Counted from the stretch's first letter, positions 1 to 47,277 are shown. The stretch: 64,000 bases of DNA from Mytilisepta virgata (GCA_028015205.1 CM051521.1:127728614-127792613), one strand, 5' to 3'. Notes: generated by a model not told the origin, from the sequence alone. Numbers and translations: made by a program.

Positions 1-682
1 GGTATGAATCAGATTGTCATGGTTCCATATCTCTGCTTTTCTCTATGGTAGTAAAAATATTTCCTTACAAACAATTTCTAGGTTTTTTTTAGTTCTGTTC
101 TTTTCAGTGTATTTCATTTTATGAATAAGAAAATTCCAAATGTATCTATAACATCAGTTATTAAGAAAAAAGGACAAATATACCTAAGGAGTAATAAAAA
201 AAACGTAATCCATTGGACAGACAAACATGGGAAGACAAATGAACAACCACAAGCACAACAAATAAACACAGAAAACTAAAAAAAAACAATGAACAAAATA
301 GGAAATACATATAAGCTACATGTAAAAACGTGTATCATAGTATCTATGTGGATTTGTTTTTGTTGACTGAAATAGAGTTCATTGAAATATCAATAGAAAT
401 TGGTAATAAGGGCAAAAGCAATCCTGCAATTTTCATGAGTCTAAATTTTGTTTTATCAATTTCCTAATATGCATTTTTCTACAGTCTACATACTTATCCT
501 GAAGTTATGAATAAAAAGTATTATAATGGACCAAAATATACCATGTCACTGGTACGTAATATCAGTAGACTGTTCTAGTTTAGTTCATGAACAAAGAAAT
601 TCTTTAGGTTGGTTTATCTGTGAATATAAACGTGTACAAGACGTTTTATCAATCAATATCGAGTATCCGCCCTCTATTAATT
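1..682. other. Upstream region, no gene recognised
   Basis: AT-rich sequence without splice-consistent coding signal. The longest open stretch (526-768, + strand) encodes an 80-residue hydrophobic product with no family resemblance and reads as chance. Confidence 0.4.
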
Positions 683-884
683 TTTACCTATCGACATACC
701 ACAATCTTGTTGTAGCCATCTATCATATGATATTTATATCTTACTTTGTGTTGTGCAATATCCATTAATTGATAAGAGTATATAAGAATAATTTTTGGAC
801 TCCCCCACCAGTGTGTGTCTCCTTTTTATTGAGTAACATATGGTACGTACTTTAAGAATAAAATTTAAATTAATATCCTATTAG

Positions 885-1178
885 GGAGAACTGTTAATTT
901 TTATGGGGGAGGCTAGGATCAAATATTAGATCCTGCTTATTTATTTCGTCCAAATTTTTGTCATGGATTTTTTTTTCAGCCGATCTGTGGCCTAAATTTT
1001 TATTTTCATTTAAACCCAAAAATTTCCTGATTGACACAGGTCCTGCATTTGTTTTCACACCTTTAGTGAATCCGTCTTTCTTTCTTTCTTTTTTTGCCAA
1101 AATCCTGGTCCTGCCATTTTATTTCAAATTTGACCCTAGCCAACCCCCTCCCTCCTTAAAAATCAAATGGTTGCTCCC
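885..1178. mobile_element. 294-bp MITE with TTAG target duplication (unit A only)
   Basis: The element has imperfect terminal inverted repeats: left GGAGAACTGTTAATTTTTAT..., right end, read in reverse, GGAGCAACCATTTGATTTTTA.... Each is followed inward by a GGGG(A/T)GGCTAGG(A/G)TCAAAT block. TTAG flanks both ends (881-884 and 1179-1182). The same place in unit B (TTAG at 23106-23109) is uninterrupted, giving an empty site. No coding capacity; short open frames inside on both strands are chance. Confidence 0.8.
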
Positions 1179-1182
1179 TTAG

Positions 1183-2562
1183 TCGTTTCCAATTATTTGA
1201 ATACTATAAATAGTAATTTTCTTGTTTTTATTATCCCCTCTCTCAATGAAGCAGCGCCGATTATGTTTTGCTGTTTGCACTATGTACGTACCTACGTATA
1301 TTTGTGCATAATTCCCCGGTAATCTCACAAACCACAAATCACAAAATCTTGAAACTTGACACAATGAATGTAGATTTTGCCGTAGGCTTGGGAAATCTGA
1401 TATTCGTCCAAAGGGTAGAACTTTCGACGAAATCGATCTTCACGGTATCCAGTAAATCAGTGAAATGTTCTATGGGTACAAATTCTGCTCCTATTATTAA
1501 CGACTAGTTTTCGTATTGTCAAGAACAGTCTTTTATTTAAAAAAAAAACTCATTAAATGTGAAATACAGGACCATAATAAATTAATCAAAATTTTAAACA
1601 CACGGTGCAGGTATATTGATAATATACTTACTTTTATAACCACGAGTTTCTATAATATGCAAAAGTAATTTAACCAAAAAAGCTACAGTTGAACAAAGCT
1701 AACATTAATAATAAATGCTTTTCCTTATTACACTTTACCATAAATATCAAAATTTATGTTAAAAGGGACGATTTTACTTTTCCATTTACTGAGTTCCCCT
1801 TTCCTGACAGAGAAATATTATGAACGGGTTTTCTTTAGTTTCTATGGTAATGTCGTGAATTAATACATACAGATAACTCATAAAAAATGGGGAATACCTT
1901 AAGACATTTTCATATTAAGGGCTACAAATATGAAATATTATGAAATTATTTAAGAAATGCCCTTTCTTTCATTGACTCTAAGGATGCTCGCTGGTCATGT
2001 TTTGGTCTTTTTGTCAGATTTTCGGAATCCTCGGGTTTTATCCATTTCTTAAACATGATTTTATTTTTGCCCATGAACCCCCACTTTTTCTTTTATAATT
2101 CAATCATATGTACCTTAAAATGGTATTTGACAAAATTTTATGAAATTCTTTTTATTTTTTCATACATCTTTGAGAGACTGAAGTTTTCAATGCAAAGACA
2201 ATGAAAAATCCAGAGAAAACCCATTTCCTGCAAATTTTCAAGGCCTTATAGCTCTAAAATGAGCACATGAACCTATATTTTTTTCTTGCTTATTTGTTTA
2301 CTATTCATATGTTCTCTCAAACTAAAACACCTATTTCAAATCCTATTTATTTCCCATTAGACCAGCGATCATCCTTAAGATTTTAAATTAATACTAGCCC
2401 CTCATGAACGCTGCCGATTTCTGTTGAAGTCTATGACGAGATACCATTTACGGAAGTGTTATTTCTGACTATTTCGTTTAACAGAGCGACTGTATCAAAC
2501 AAGCAGCTATTAAAGCCTTAGCTAATATTAAAGGTAGAACGAGTGGATTTTGACTGAAAGAT
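1183..2562. other. Intergenic, no gene recognised
   Basis: AT-rich unique-looking sequence. A short open frame at 1268-1507 ends in MGTNSAP, faintly like a reverse-transcriptase motif, but with no other support. Nothing else identified. Confidence 0.4.
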
Positions 2563-3010
2563 AAATTATGTATTGTCCAATCAATTTTAATATTTGTATC
2601 TATGGTCCACCTTGATAGCTATTATAATGTATAGGTTTTTATAGTGTGTGTTTTACACTGTTATGTCAGGATACAAAAGATTATTTTTTGTTTTAACCCA
2701 ACCATTGCTCAGTGTCTGCACCAAGTCAGACTAACTCTCTGTTCTTTCTCTGTTTGTGTTTTGTGCTCCTTTTTCTGAATTTGTGTTAATGGATGGTGCT
2801 AATTGATTGGTATGTCCCGTTATCCGTTTTATCATTTATTCGTTTGTGTTTTATATCTAATGGGTTTTTGTTTACTGAGTTAAATATCGACAAAAGAATA
2901 CCGAAAGCGACAAAACAGTGGGAAAAGTCCACAAACTCGAAGTCCATGAAAAAGACAAGGTTAGTATAATGGAACAAACAAACGCCATAGGATATATGTA
3001 AAGATGACAT
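2563..3010. repeat. Dispersed repeat R3 upstream of copy A
   Basis: About 440 bp beginning ATTATGTATTGTCCAATCAA and ending with the block ACAAAACAGTGGGAAAAGTC ... GGAACAAACAAACGCCATAG. A near copy lies at 24966-25383. The terminal block is also found inverted in intron 27 of both ABCC genes (about 20570-20680 and 44068-44172). No terminal repeats seen; possibly a fragment of a retroelement or non-autonomous element. Confidence 0.6.
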
Positions 3011-3027
3011 GCATTTTTGAAAGTCCA

Positions 3028-3412
3028 TAAAGCGTACATTTCAAATATCAAATTTTTGTCTCCCAAAAATGGGTTGGGTGGAGTCATTGAGGACAAAAAA
3101 TAAATTGTCTTAGAAGGTAAGGTTGTCGCATATCAAATGAAAGGTCGTAATGTGTACATTTTAAATATCGACTTCCTGTCCCCCAAAAATGAGTTAGATA
3201 AGGTTATCAAGTACATAAAATCAAACGTCTTAGATGTTGGGGATGTCGCATATCAAATGAAAGGTCATTAAGTCTACATTACAAATTTCATACTTCCAAT
3301 CTCGAAAATTGAGGTGGATCGGGTCATTAAATGCAAAAAGTGAAAAGTTTAAGAACGTATGCTTGTTGCATATCAAATGAAAGGTCGTAAAGAGTACATT
3401 ACAAATATCAGA
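3028..3412. repeat. Tandem repeat, about 120-bp period, 3.2 units (unit A only)
   Basis: Units start at about 3028, 3148, 3268 and 3387 (partial). Each ends with the phrase GCATATCAAATGAAAGGTC, followed by TAA(A/T)G(A/C/T)GTACATT. Units are diverged (roughly 70-75% by eye). Not present at the matching place in unit B, where homology resumes at about 25560. Confidence 0.7.
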
Positions 3413-3419
3413 GTTTTAA

Positions 3420-4407
3420 GGGAAAGACCTTTCAATTGTTTACCAAACAATTGCGATACTAGTTTATCAATAACTTTCTATACACATTCTATTCCGCTTT
3501 AGATTAAACTTATTAAAAACTCGTGGATGTATATCAAACCTAAAATAATATCTAATGCTTTTTTGTAGAAACTTTCAAAATGTAAAATTGTTAAACACAT
3601 TTTTAATATAATATATGAATTAAAACAATCGTTGCGTGGGTTCTAGTATATGAAAATAAACTATAATACTTTATTTAATTCCTTGCGCACAATAAGCAAT
3701 TTCTCTATGAACCTTAGCTTGTGGTGCCAAAAAAAAAACTAAACTGGTATTATGTTTTGGGATAAGTCATATTTAAATGTCGTTTGTTATTATTGTTGCT
3801 ATACGATATATTAGACTATGCTTTCCTATATATTACACTTTAACTAAAAGTCAATAATGAGGTCGAACAATTTACGTCAACCTGTAGGAGACCTTTAAAT
3901 CGGCTATTTCTGTATACAGATTAAATCAGGAAATTTCCCATTATTTCCATTCACTTTACCATTTAAGTAACGTTTGTTTTAATTAATATCTCCTGGGTAG
4001 AATTGGATAGCAAGGGGGTTTCCCCGTTATTTTTAGATTAAGTATTCAGAAACGTTTAAATACTGAACCGAAAAAATGAAATATTGATACACATAGTAGA
4101 ATTTGATAGTAATGGAAGTAATAACAAGATCTACAGAATTATATTTGGTAGGAATGTCTCCTGTACTTATAAAAATATTAATATTTTCTAATGTCAAATC
4201 ATTCTTCATCAGGAAAAAATATTGTCAGACAGTAATCGTTTAATTTTTTTTTCTAATTTATTTTCGAAATGGTGCCATCTGAATATTAATTCAAAAATCA
4301 AATGATACAAAACAGGCTGTAAAATGTTTTTCCAGATTAAGCTATCAAACATATTAGTAAATGGAGGAAATATGTTGTAAATATTTGTTTGCTTTTAGAA
4401 TTATACA
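3420..4407 (+). other. Proximal 5' flank of copy A
   Basis: Closely matched by 25560-26473 upstream of copy B, so conserved across the duplication. It ends with a pyrimidine-rich tract and AG (4397-4398) nine bases before the ATG, indicating that the first coding exon is itself spliced to an upstream untranslated exon. I could not place that exon or a promoter; no convincing TATA box is visible. Confidence 0.45.
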
Positions 4408-21168
<16,761 letters not shown>

Positions 21169-22470
21169 ATGCCTAGACTATTCACATGGAATTCATGTAT
21201 AGACCATCTAGTTGTCAAACATTAATGTGTCTATGTGTTCAAATCTTGTATTAAAGGATGTATTTGTAACAGAGAATGTGATTTTAAAAAAGAAAAATTG
21301 ATTTCAGTATTAATTTAAGCAGACATTTTTTTATAGCATATAATTTTTTAATTGGGTAGATATCGTCAGTTACGAGTAAATAAGTATTGTGGATTCGCTT
21401 AATTTCGTGGATATCAATTTTCGTAATTTGGTGAAAAGTGAAGGTTTGTAGCAAATCGAATTTCATAGCTAAAATGTAAATATAATATACAATTCATCGA
21501 TATTTAAATTCGTAGTTCTGCTTAACATGGGAAAATGACGAAATTTTATACCTAACGAAATATAATGAATACATGCATTATTGGGATGTTGTGGTATTTG
21601 GACGTTCTCGCCAAACTTTAGAAACAATGAGTTCTTTTAAAAATAAGTATATATCACTTAAATCCATAAACCGTGAAAATATAGTTTTTAGTATTTATAG
21701 TATCATATTAAACTGCTGTTTTGAATGAAATCTTAGATGAGGATTGAAATTTTTGTTTTGACATCTGATGATTTATAAACGAAAATATCTCACAAATAAT
21801 GGTCTTTAGTTGTATTTTATGTATTATTATTATTTTTATTTTTATCATTATATTTTATTTTATTCTATTTCTTTTTTTCTTTTTTTTTTTTTGGGTGGGG
21901 GGGTCTTTCTTGAATATTTTATACGAAGATTATTATGAAATTGTGTTCACTTTTAAAAGATGTATCCCTAAAATTTGTATCTCCTTTTCTAAATGATATA
22001 CTCACTATGTTAAACTGGCAATACATTTAGTTGCAATGCACGTAAATATTTTCACGATGATATTTAATTCAGGTATTTTTTATATTGTGAATTATTGTTT
22101 TTATTATTTTTTACAAAATTTCCATGTCATATATGTTTTAAATGTTTACAAATTTGTTATACATTTACTGTATAAATTGTTTTTATAAAATAAAGTTTTT
22201 TACAAAGTTTCTGTTATGTCCGCATTTCACATTTTTTGTCTGATTTTATAATCCCTCATATTATTTTTAACAATTAATTATTATTGACAAACAGAACCAT
22301 GCATTCTGTTATAAAACTTCTTATAACCGCTACGCGAAATTGCGTCTTAGTCGAAAGTGAATCGTCACAATCCAAAGAATAAGGTCATGCATTCAAATGG
22401 CGACAGACATTCAAAGCTGACGTTTCTTTTAGAATCGAAGTTGGGTATTTTTGTTCAATTTGTTTCTTGT
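21169..22470 (+). other. 3' UTR/3' flank of copy A
   Basis: Matches 44653-45888 downstream of copy B. It contains a T-run followed by a G-run near 21880-21903. A third, diverged match to the 21590-21830 part is at 46855-47090. No other gene seen. Confidence 0.6.
22189..22194 (+). promoter_or_regulatory. Polyadenylation signal, copy A
   Basis: AATAAA about 1.02 kb after the stop, followed by GTTTTTTACAAAGTTTCTG. The same signal and context occur after copy B (45606-45611). Confidence 0.55.
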
Positions 22471-24270
22471 GCGTCAATAGATACGGGTAAAAGGGGTAAA
22501 ATATAATCTTATTTCGCTGTCTGATTTTCAAGAATTCTCTGTTGGTTATCATTCTGTGCTTTTTGTACAATGTGTGGACTTTTCTGACCGTTTCCAAGAA
22601 AATGCATCGATGGACCAAAACATATATTTCATATCCTTATGTAAATTTAGAAGATAACTATTTTATTCTATTTTCAACTTTCAACCACAAACCGTTCCAC
22701 AGTTCTTTGTTAAAGTTGTATAACCCAACAGTATAAACGTTTACGTAGTGCGTTTACTGCACGTTGTTATATCAATCAAGATAAAATAAACCCACTTCTT
22801 CAGACAACGTCATCCTCTCGACTCTGGGCTTTTTATGCAGGTTTGCACATTCGTTCCTACGAACGTGGATACAAAACACTGATTTGGGAGGAAGGACAAC
22901 GTTTACCTATAAATATACCACAATCGTGTCATTGCCCTCTATCGTCTATAACACTATTCAAAGAATGGACATCTTTGCTTTAAGTTGTCCAATATCCACT
23001 AAATTGATTGGATTTGGACTTCAAAATATTGTGTCGATATTGAGTAACATAACCATAACAATGATATGGTATGTACTTTAAGAATAAATTCAAATTAAGG
23101 TCATATTAGTGGTTCCAATTATTTGTATATAGTATAAACCCATTACTTCACATCATAAAATAGAAATTCGGATGTATCCCTAATGTAGTTTTTTTCTATA
23201 TATGCAATGTTAAACTATTCCCATTATTATGATATTCCATGTTCTTGGTAAATGGGGTATACAATACAATACAATTTTTATTTTTTTTTTTCAAAACCAA
23301 GTTACAATGATGCAGAGAACATAAAATAAGATTAAATAAAACATGTAATGTGTACAAATTAATGTATCATATGGAGGTAGAAATCAGTAGAAATATAGTA
23401 AACAATGAGTAAACTGTTTAAATAAGCAGTAATGGTTACCTGGGATGAATGATATTTGGACGATTCTGGAATTATCTCTCCAAAAGGTTTTTTTTACCGT
23501 AATCAAATGTCGGACAAGTCAGGGGGACTTAATAAGTAAAATGAAAGTGTCATTTACAGAACAAAATCTAAATTGGAATGATCATGACAGGTAGAAAAGA
23601 GAAAGCTTTTGGATAAAAGAACTAGGCGTTTTGTATCAAGGAGGAATAATTTTTAAAATTATGATTAAATATATATATAACGAGTAATAACTGTAACAGT
23701 GAACTGTTACGAAGACTCCCAAACGAAGTAACTGATATCTTGAGTGCCTTACATTGCATTCAATAAATTATTTGTTTTTCAGATACTGATATGGGAAAAT
23801 GGAGAAAGTGTTCCTATAAAGTATATGCATATTTAATGGAAAGGTTACTTGAAAATCGTGATATGGATATTTTGTTGACCCGAGTTTTATAGTCGCACAA
23901 TATCACACTTGATCATCGTTTGCATGTTGACATGATGCATTGACAGAGATATATCCCAATATTTCTGAACTATTTACGAGAACTGATTTTATTGTACGGT
24001 GTAATAAAATTCATTCGTTTTCATTAAATAAAAATAATGAAAGAATTATTTACCTGCCGTGATAAGTCCTCCCAATATCAAGTCAGTGTAATTTGAATCA
24101 TATTTATATCAAATGATACAATCATTACAATTGCAAAACAACAAGATTTGTTTTTAATTGATGACCAAGCAAATGAAATAATATCTATTATTACGTATTA
24201 TGTCTGATACATTGACGTCTTCCTTGTATCAATATTATATTAAATCTACAATATGATGTAAGTACAGAAA
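22471..24270. other. Intergenic between the two ABCC genes
   Basis: From 22903 onward this is the distal 5' flank of unit B. At 23270-23300 there is an ACAATACAAT/poly-T stretch. No coding region or further repeat recognised. Confidence 0.4.
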
Positions 24271-24654
24271 AATATTTAAAAGATAAAACACCAGATTAAT
24301 AATAAAAAATATCTAAGTTGCTCTAGCTTTAAATAAACTCTTAATTTCTTTTTAACACAAGAACACCTACAAAAAAGAAAAAAATAACCAAATGTATTAT
24401 ATGTCTCTGGCATCAATAAACTTATAATAGCCCCTTTCACCCTTTTATTATGGAAAGGGTGAAAATACAAAAAAAATCTGCAGTAACTGTTGTTCGGGTT
24501 TTCGTGAGGAATCATTTAAAAAAAATCATCAAATCCGATCAGGAATTAAAAAGTTTCACAAATTAGCGCGTCACCTTATATCTCAAAAACGATAACAGAT
24601 ATAATAAAAATTCTTTTCCAGCAAGGAACATAATAAACTAACCCCATAAAAATC

Positions 24655-24960
24655 AGACACAAGCTTAAACTTCCAATTTTTGAAATTCGACCCATGTGGA
24701 CCCCAATTTTTAAAAATAAAAATTCGAAAACCTTATTGCCAATCTACAAACAGTATGTGATAATACTGTAAAGAAATTAAAAGCATAAAATGAAAAATAA
24801 ATGAGGAGTTTAGGTCACAAGTTTAAATTTCCAATTTTCGAAATTAGACCCCTGTGGGCCCCTATTTTGAAAATCAAAATTCTAAAACCTTATTGCGCAT
24901 ATAAATAGAGTTTGTGACAATACTGTATAGAAATTGAATGCATGAAGTTAAAAATGAAGG
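24655..24960. repeat. Tandem repeat, about 155-bp period, two units
   Basis: Two diverged units (starts near 24655 and 24814), each with CACAAG(C/T)TTAAA(C/T)TTCCAATTTT, GACCC(A/C)(T/C)GTGG and ACCTTATTG. Found only in the unit B flank. Confidence 0.6.
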
Positions 24961-24965
24961 ATGAA

Positions 24966-25383
24966 TAATTATGTATTGTCCAATCAATTTGAACATTTTT
25001 ATCTATGGTCCACCTTGATAGCTATCATAATATATCGGTTTTTATAGTGTGTGTTTTACACCGGTGAAACAAAAGATTATTTTTTGTTTTAACCCAACTA
25101 TTGGTCAGTGTCTGCACCAAGTCTGACTAACTCTCTGTTGTCTCTCTGGTGTTTTGTGCTCGTTTTTTCTGAATTTGTGTTAATGGATGGCGTTAATTGA
25201 TTGGTATGTGCCGTTATCCGTTTTTTGTTTATTCATTTGTGTTTTATATCTTATGGGTTTTTCTTTACCGAGTAAGTATCGGCAAAAGAATACTGAAACG
25301 ACAAAACAGTAGAAAAAAATCCATAAACTCGAAGTCCAAGGAAAAGACAAGGTCAGGATAATGGAATAAACAAACTCCATAGG
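24966..25383. repeat. Dispersed repeat R3 upstream of copy B
   Basis: Close partner of 2563-3010, ending GGAATAAACAAACTCCATAG. Its place in unit B roughly parallels that in unit A, but the flanks on either side differ, so it could be an ancestral insertion or an independent one. Confidence 0.6.
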
Positions 25384-26473
25384 ATGGCTGCATTTGTTCT
25401 CAGAACAACTTTAACAGTAGTGATAATTTCTGAAATTTGCGTAAAAATATTAAAAAAACAGTGAAATATATCAAAGTAGAAATACTCTTATTGTTGCCTT
25501 TGAGTCTGAAATCGGAAAATTTACGGGGAAACAATTACACGTTACAATATAAAAAGCCTTATCAATAACTTTCTATACACATGCCATTCCGTTTTAGATT
25601 AAACTTATTTAGAGCTTATCAAAACCAAAATAATATCTAATGCTTTTTTGTAGAAACTTTTAAAATGTGAAATAGTTAAACAAATTTTTAATATAATTAA
25701 TGAATTAAAACAATCGTTGCTATATGAAAAATAAACAAAAATACTTTATTGAATTCCTTGCGTACAACACTCAATTTCTCGATGAACCTTCGCTTTTGAT
25801 GCAAAAAAACTATACTGATATTATATTTTGGGATAAGTCCTATTTAAATGTCGTTTGTTATGATTGTTGCTATATGACATATTCGACTATGCTTTCTTAT
25901 ATATATATTCAACTTTAAATAAAAGTCAATAATGAGGTCGAACAAATTACGTCAACCTGTAGGAGACTTTTAAATCGGCTATTTCTGTACACAGATTAGA
26001 TCAGGAAATCTCCCATTATTTCCATTCACTTTTCCATTTAAGTAACGTTTGTTTTAATTAATATCTCCTAGGTCGAATTGGATAGCAAGGGGGTTTCCCC
26101 GTTATTTTTAGATTAAGTATTCAGAAACGTTTAAATACCGAACCGAAAAAATGAAATATTGATACACATAGTAGAATTTGATAGTAATGGAAGTAATAAC
26201 AAGATCTACAGAATTATATTTGGTAGGAATGTCTCCTGTACTTATACCAATCGTAATATTTTCTAATGTCAAATCATTGTTCAACAGGAAAAAATATTGC
26301 CAGATAGTAATCTTTTATTTTTTTTCTAATTTATTTTGTAAATGGTGCCATCTGAATATTAATTCAAAAATCAAATCATACCAAACAGGCTGTAAAATGT
26401 TTTTTCCAGATCAAACATATGATTAAATGGAGGAAATATATGGTAGATATTTGTTTGTTTTTAGAATTATACA

Positions 26474-44652
<18,179 letters not shown>

Positions 44653-45298
44653 ATGCCTAGACTCTTCACATGAAATTCATGTATAGGCCATCTAGTTGTC
44701 AAACATTAATGTGTCTATGTGTTCAAATCTTGTATTCGGAGATGAATTTGTAACAGAGAAAAATTTATTTCAGAAGTAATTTCTTTTAAAGCATACAATT
44801 TTTTAATTGGATAGATATCGTCAGTTACGAGTGAATTAGTATTGTGGATTCGCTTAATTTCGTGGATATAAATTTTCGTAATTTGGTGAAAAGTGAGGGT
44901 TTGTAGCAAATCGAATTTCATAGCTAAAATGTAATTATTAATATAATATACAATACATCGATATTTAAATTCGTAGTTCTGCTTAACATGAGAAAACGAC
45001 GAAAGTTTAAACCTAACGAAATATAATGAATAAATGCATTATTTGGAAGTTGTGATATTTGGACGTTCTCGCCAAACTTTAGAAACAACGAGTTCTTTTA
45101 AAAATCGCTTAAATTCATAAACCGTGAAAATATAGTTTTTAGTATTTATAGTATCATATATAATTTTTGTTTTGACATCTGATGATTTATAAACGAAAAT
45201 ATCTCACTAATAATGGTTTTTATTTGTATGTTATTGTATTATTATTCTTATTACTATTATTATTATATTGTATTTTAGTCTATTTCTTTTTTTCTTTT

Positions 45299-45336
45299 TT
45301 CTTTTTTTTTTTTTTTTTTTTTGGGGGGGGGGGGGG
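45299..45336. repeat. Poly-T followed by poly-G tract, 3' flank of copy B
   Basis: About 21 T then about 13 G without interruption. In unit A the same spot has 13 T then GGGTGGGGGGG. A G-quadruplex is conceivable on the + strand (inference only). Confidence 0.75.
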
Positions 45337-45605
45337 TTTCTTGCATATTTTATACGTAGATTATTTATGAAATTGTGTTCACTTTTTAATGTTATATCCC
45401 TAAAACTTGTATCTCCTTTTCTTAATGATATACTCACTATGTTAAACTTGCAATGCACATAAATGTTTTCACGATAATATTTAATTCAAGTATTTTGTAT
45501 ATTGTGAATTATTGTTTTTATTACTTTTTACAAAAATTGTATGTCCTATATGTTTAAAATGTTTACAGATTTGTTATACATTTACTGTATAAATTGTTTT
45601 CATAA

Positions 45606-45611
45606 AATAAA
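45606..45611 (+). promoter_or_regulatory. Polyadenylation signal, copy B
   Basis: AATAAA about 0.95 kb after the stop, in the same context as in copy A. Confidence 0.55.
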
Positions 45612-45898
45612 GTTTTTTACAAAGTTTCTGTTGTGTCCGCATTTCACATTTGATACTTTATTATTTACAATATCCCTCAAAACCATGCATTCTGTTATAA
45701 AACCTATTATAACCGCTACGCAAAATAGCGTCACAGGCGAATGTGAAACGTCAAAATCCAAAGAATTACTAAACCGAATAATCCAGTAATAACGTCATCC
45801 ATTCAAATGACGACAGACATGTAAAGCTGGCGCTTCTTTTAGAATCGAAGTTAGGTATTTTTGTCAATTTGTTTCTGGTGTTTCTGAAATACAGCAAG

Positions 45899-46552
45899 TC
45901 TGGTCGAACTCGCAAACGCGAGTATATCTGAACGGTGAACTGAAACTCGCTTTTGCGAGTATGAAGTCATCAATATACTGGCAAATGCGAGTTTCTTCAC
46001 CTGGTTGTATTTTCTTTCACGTGTAATGCAAACGCGTAATCCGTAAATTAGGATATACATTCTTTATACCTTTTTGAACATTTCTATCGAGCAAATTTAA
46101 AATCTGCCGTGCAATTATGGAGAAATTCAAGGTCAAAGTTGACCGGAAGTTGAGCGATCTTTCGGACGTTTTTGACACAGATAACAGACACATTTCATCT
46201 ATATTTGTGACTAAATCTTACATAAAAGGAGACTATTCTGTTGAACAAAGTGGGGAAAGAATTTTTTATTCAAATTCAGATATTTTTATGACTTGTTAAC
46301 GTTTATTTTCAGAAAATACATAACCGTAAGTCACCTCTGCATACGAAACTAAAGATGTTCAAAATGTTTCAGTAGTTCTTTAGTCGGTTTTTATTTTATA
46401 ACAATTATTGAAGATATATTTACAAATATTTTGCATTTCTATTGTGATTTTTGTATATTAACAAAATATACGAAACTCTGGTGAGATACAAAACATTGAA
46501 TGCTGGGAAATAAAACTCGCTTTGAGAGTATGCTCGGTTTTGCGAGTTCGAC
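45899..46552. mobile_element. TIR element with CTGGTCGAACTCGC ends (about 654 bp)
   Basis: Begins CTGGTCGAACTCGCAAACGC and ends GGTTTTGCGAGTTCGACCAG, the inverted complement. GTC may be the target duplication. Subterminal ACTCGC/GCGAGT motifs recur. It contains a 60-codon open frame (46117-46299, starting MEKFKVKVDRKLSDLSD) with no recognised family. It abuts the end of the ABCC duplication (45888). Confidence 0.65.
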
Positions 46553-46854
46553 CAGTCGGTTCTGTGGAGCAAACATACACTGACGCGGGCGCATTGCATT
46601 TGCGCCAATTTTTGAATTGCTATCTTTCATTTGCGTCACGAAGTTATATATCATTTGCCTTATTTGTCAGGTAAACTTAATGGCAAGACAAGTTATAGCG
46701 AAAAAAATGTCACAATTCAATAATATGAATTCAGAAAAAAAAGAAATATAACAGTACCCCGGCTAGATACGAATTTTTGTTGACTATCCCTCTGAGTAAG
46801 TAGGTGAGCTCATACTAAATGGAGTTCGTACTCATGCAGTCTATTGAAAACCGT

Positions 46855-47090
46855 AATCACATTTGGACGTTTTCGCCAAACTTTAGGACCAATGAGTTCT
46901 TTTAACGAAATCATGGAAATGTTAATATCACCTTAATTAATAAACCGGGAAATTATAATTTTTTCAGTGTTTTTAGCACTATATTAAACAGTTGTTTTTA
47001 AAGATATCTTTTAAATAGGTATTTCAGTTCTTCTTTCGACTTTTGAAAATATATCAGGAATAATGGTCTCAAGTTGAATACATGTTATTT
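46855..47090 (+). repeat. Decayed third copy of the ABCC 3' flank
   Basis: Resembles 21593-21835 and 45055-45240: TTTGGACGTT(T/C)TCGCCAAACTTTAG, CAATGAGTTCTTTTAA, then ATAAACCG(G/T)GAAA and AATAATGGTCT in the same order. It is more diverged than A and B are from each other. No ABCC exon accompanies it. Confidence 0.7.
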
Positions 47091-47103
47091 TTTTAAAGAT
47101 AGA

Positions 47104-47251
47104 AAATACCTAAGGAGAAATCTAATGATTCACTATGATTGACATTGAGAATGGGCAGGCAATCACGGGCCCTGCTATATAAATTCAACACCGTCCACAT
47201 ACTTTTTCTGTTTTCAGCTAAAAGTACTTTTTGATTTCTCCTTAGGTATTT
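47104..47251. mobile_element. 148-bp inverted-repeat element
   Basis: AAATACCTAAGGAGAAATC at the left and its exact reverse complement GATTTCTCCTTAGGTATTT at the right (19 bp). It interrupts the decayed 3'-flank copy. Target duplication not clear; no coding capacity. Confidence 0.7.
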
Positions 47252-47277
47252 TTCATCTGTTTGAAAATATAACATAC

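Noticed and set aside
526..768. 80-codon ATG open frame
   Set aside because: Hydrophobic, low complexity, not conserved at the matching place in unit B, no splice or homology support.
771..795. Possible TATA box (TATATAAGAATAA) upstream of copy A
   Set aside because: More than 3.6 kb from the ATG, in AT-rich DNA, and not kept at the matching place in unit B.
894..1182. Open frames on both strands
   Set aside because: They lie inside the MITE at 885-1178 and are by-products of its purine/pyrimidine-biased ends.
1268..1507. Open frame ending MGTNSAP, like the GTNCAP motif of some reverse transcriptases
   Set aside because: Only a short match; the rest of the peptide has no RT features and no neighbouring RT blocks are seen.
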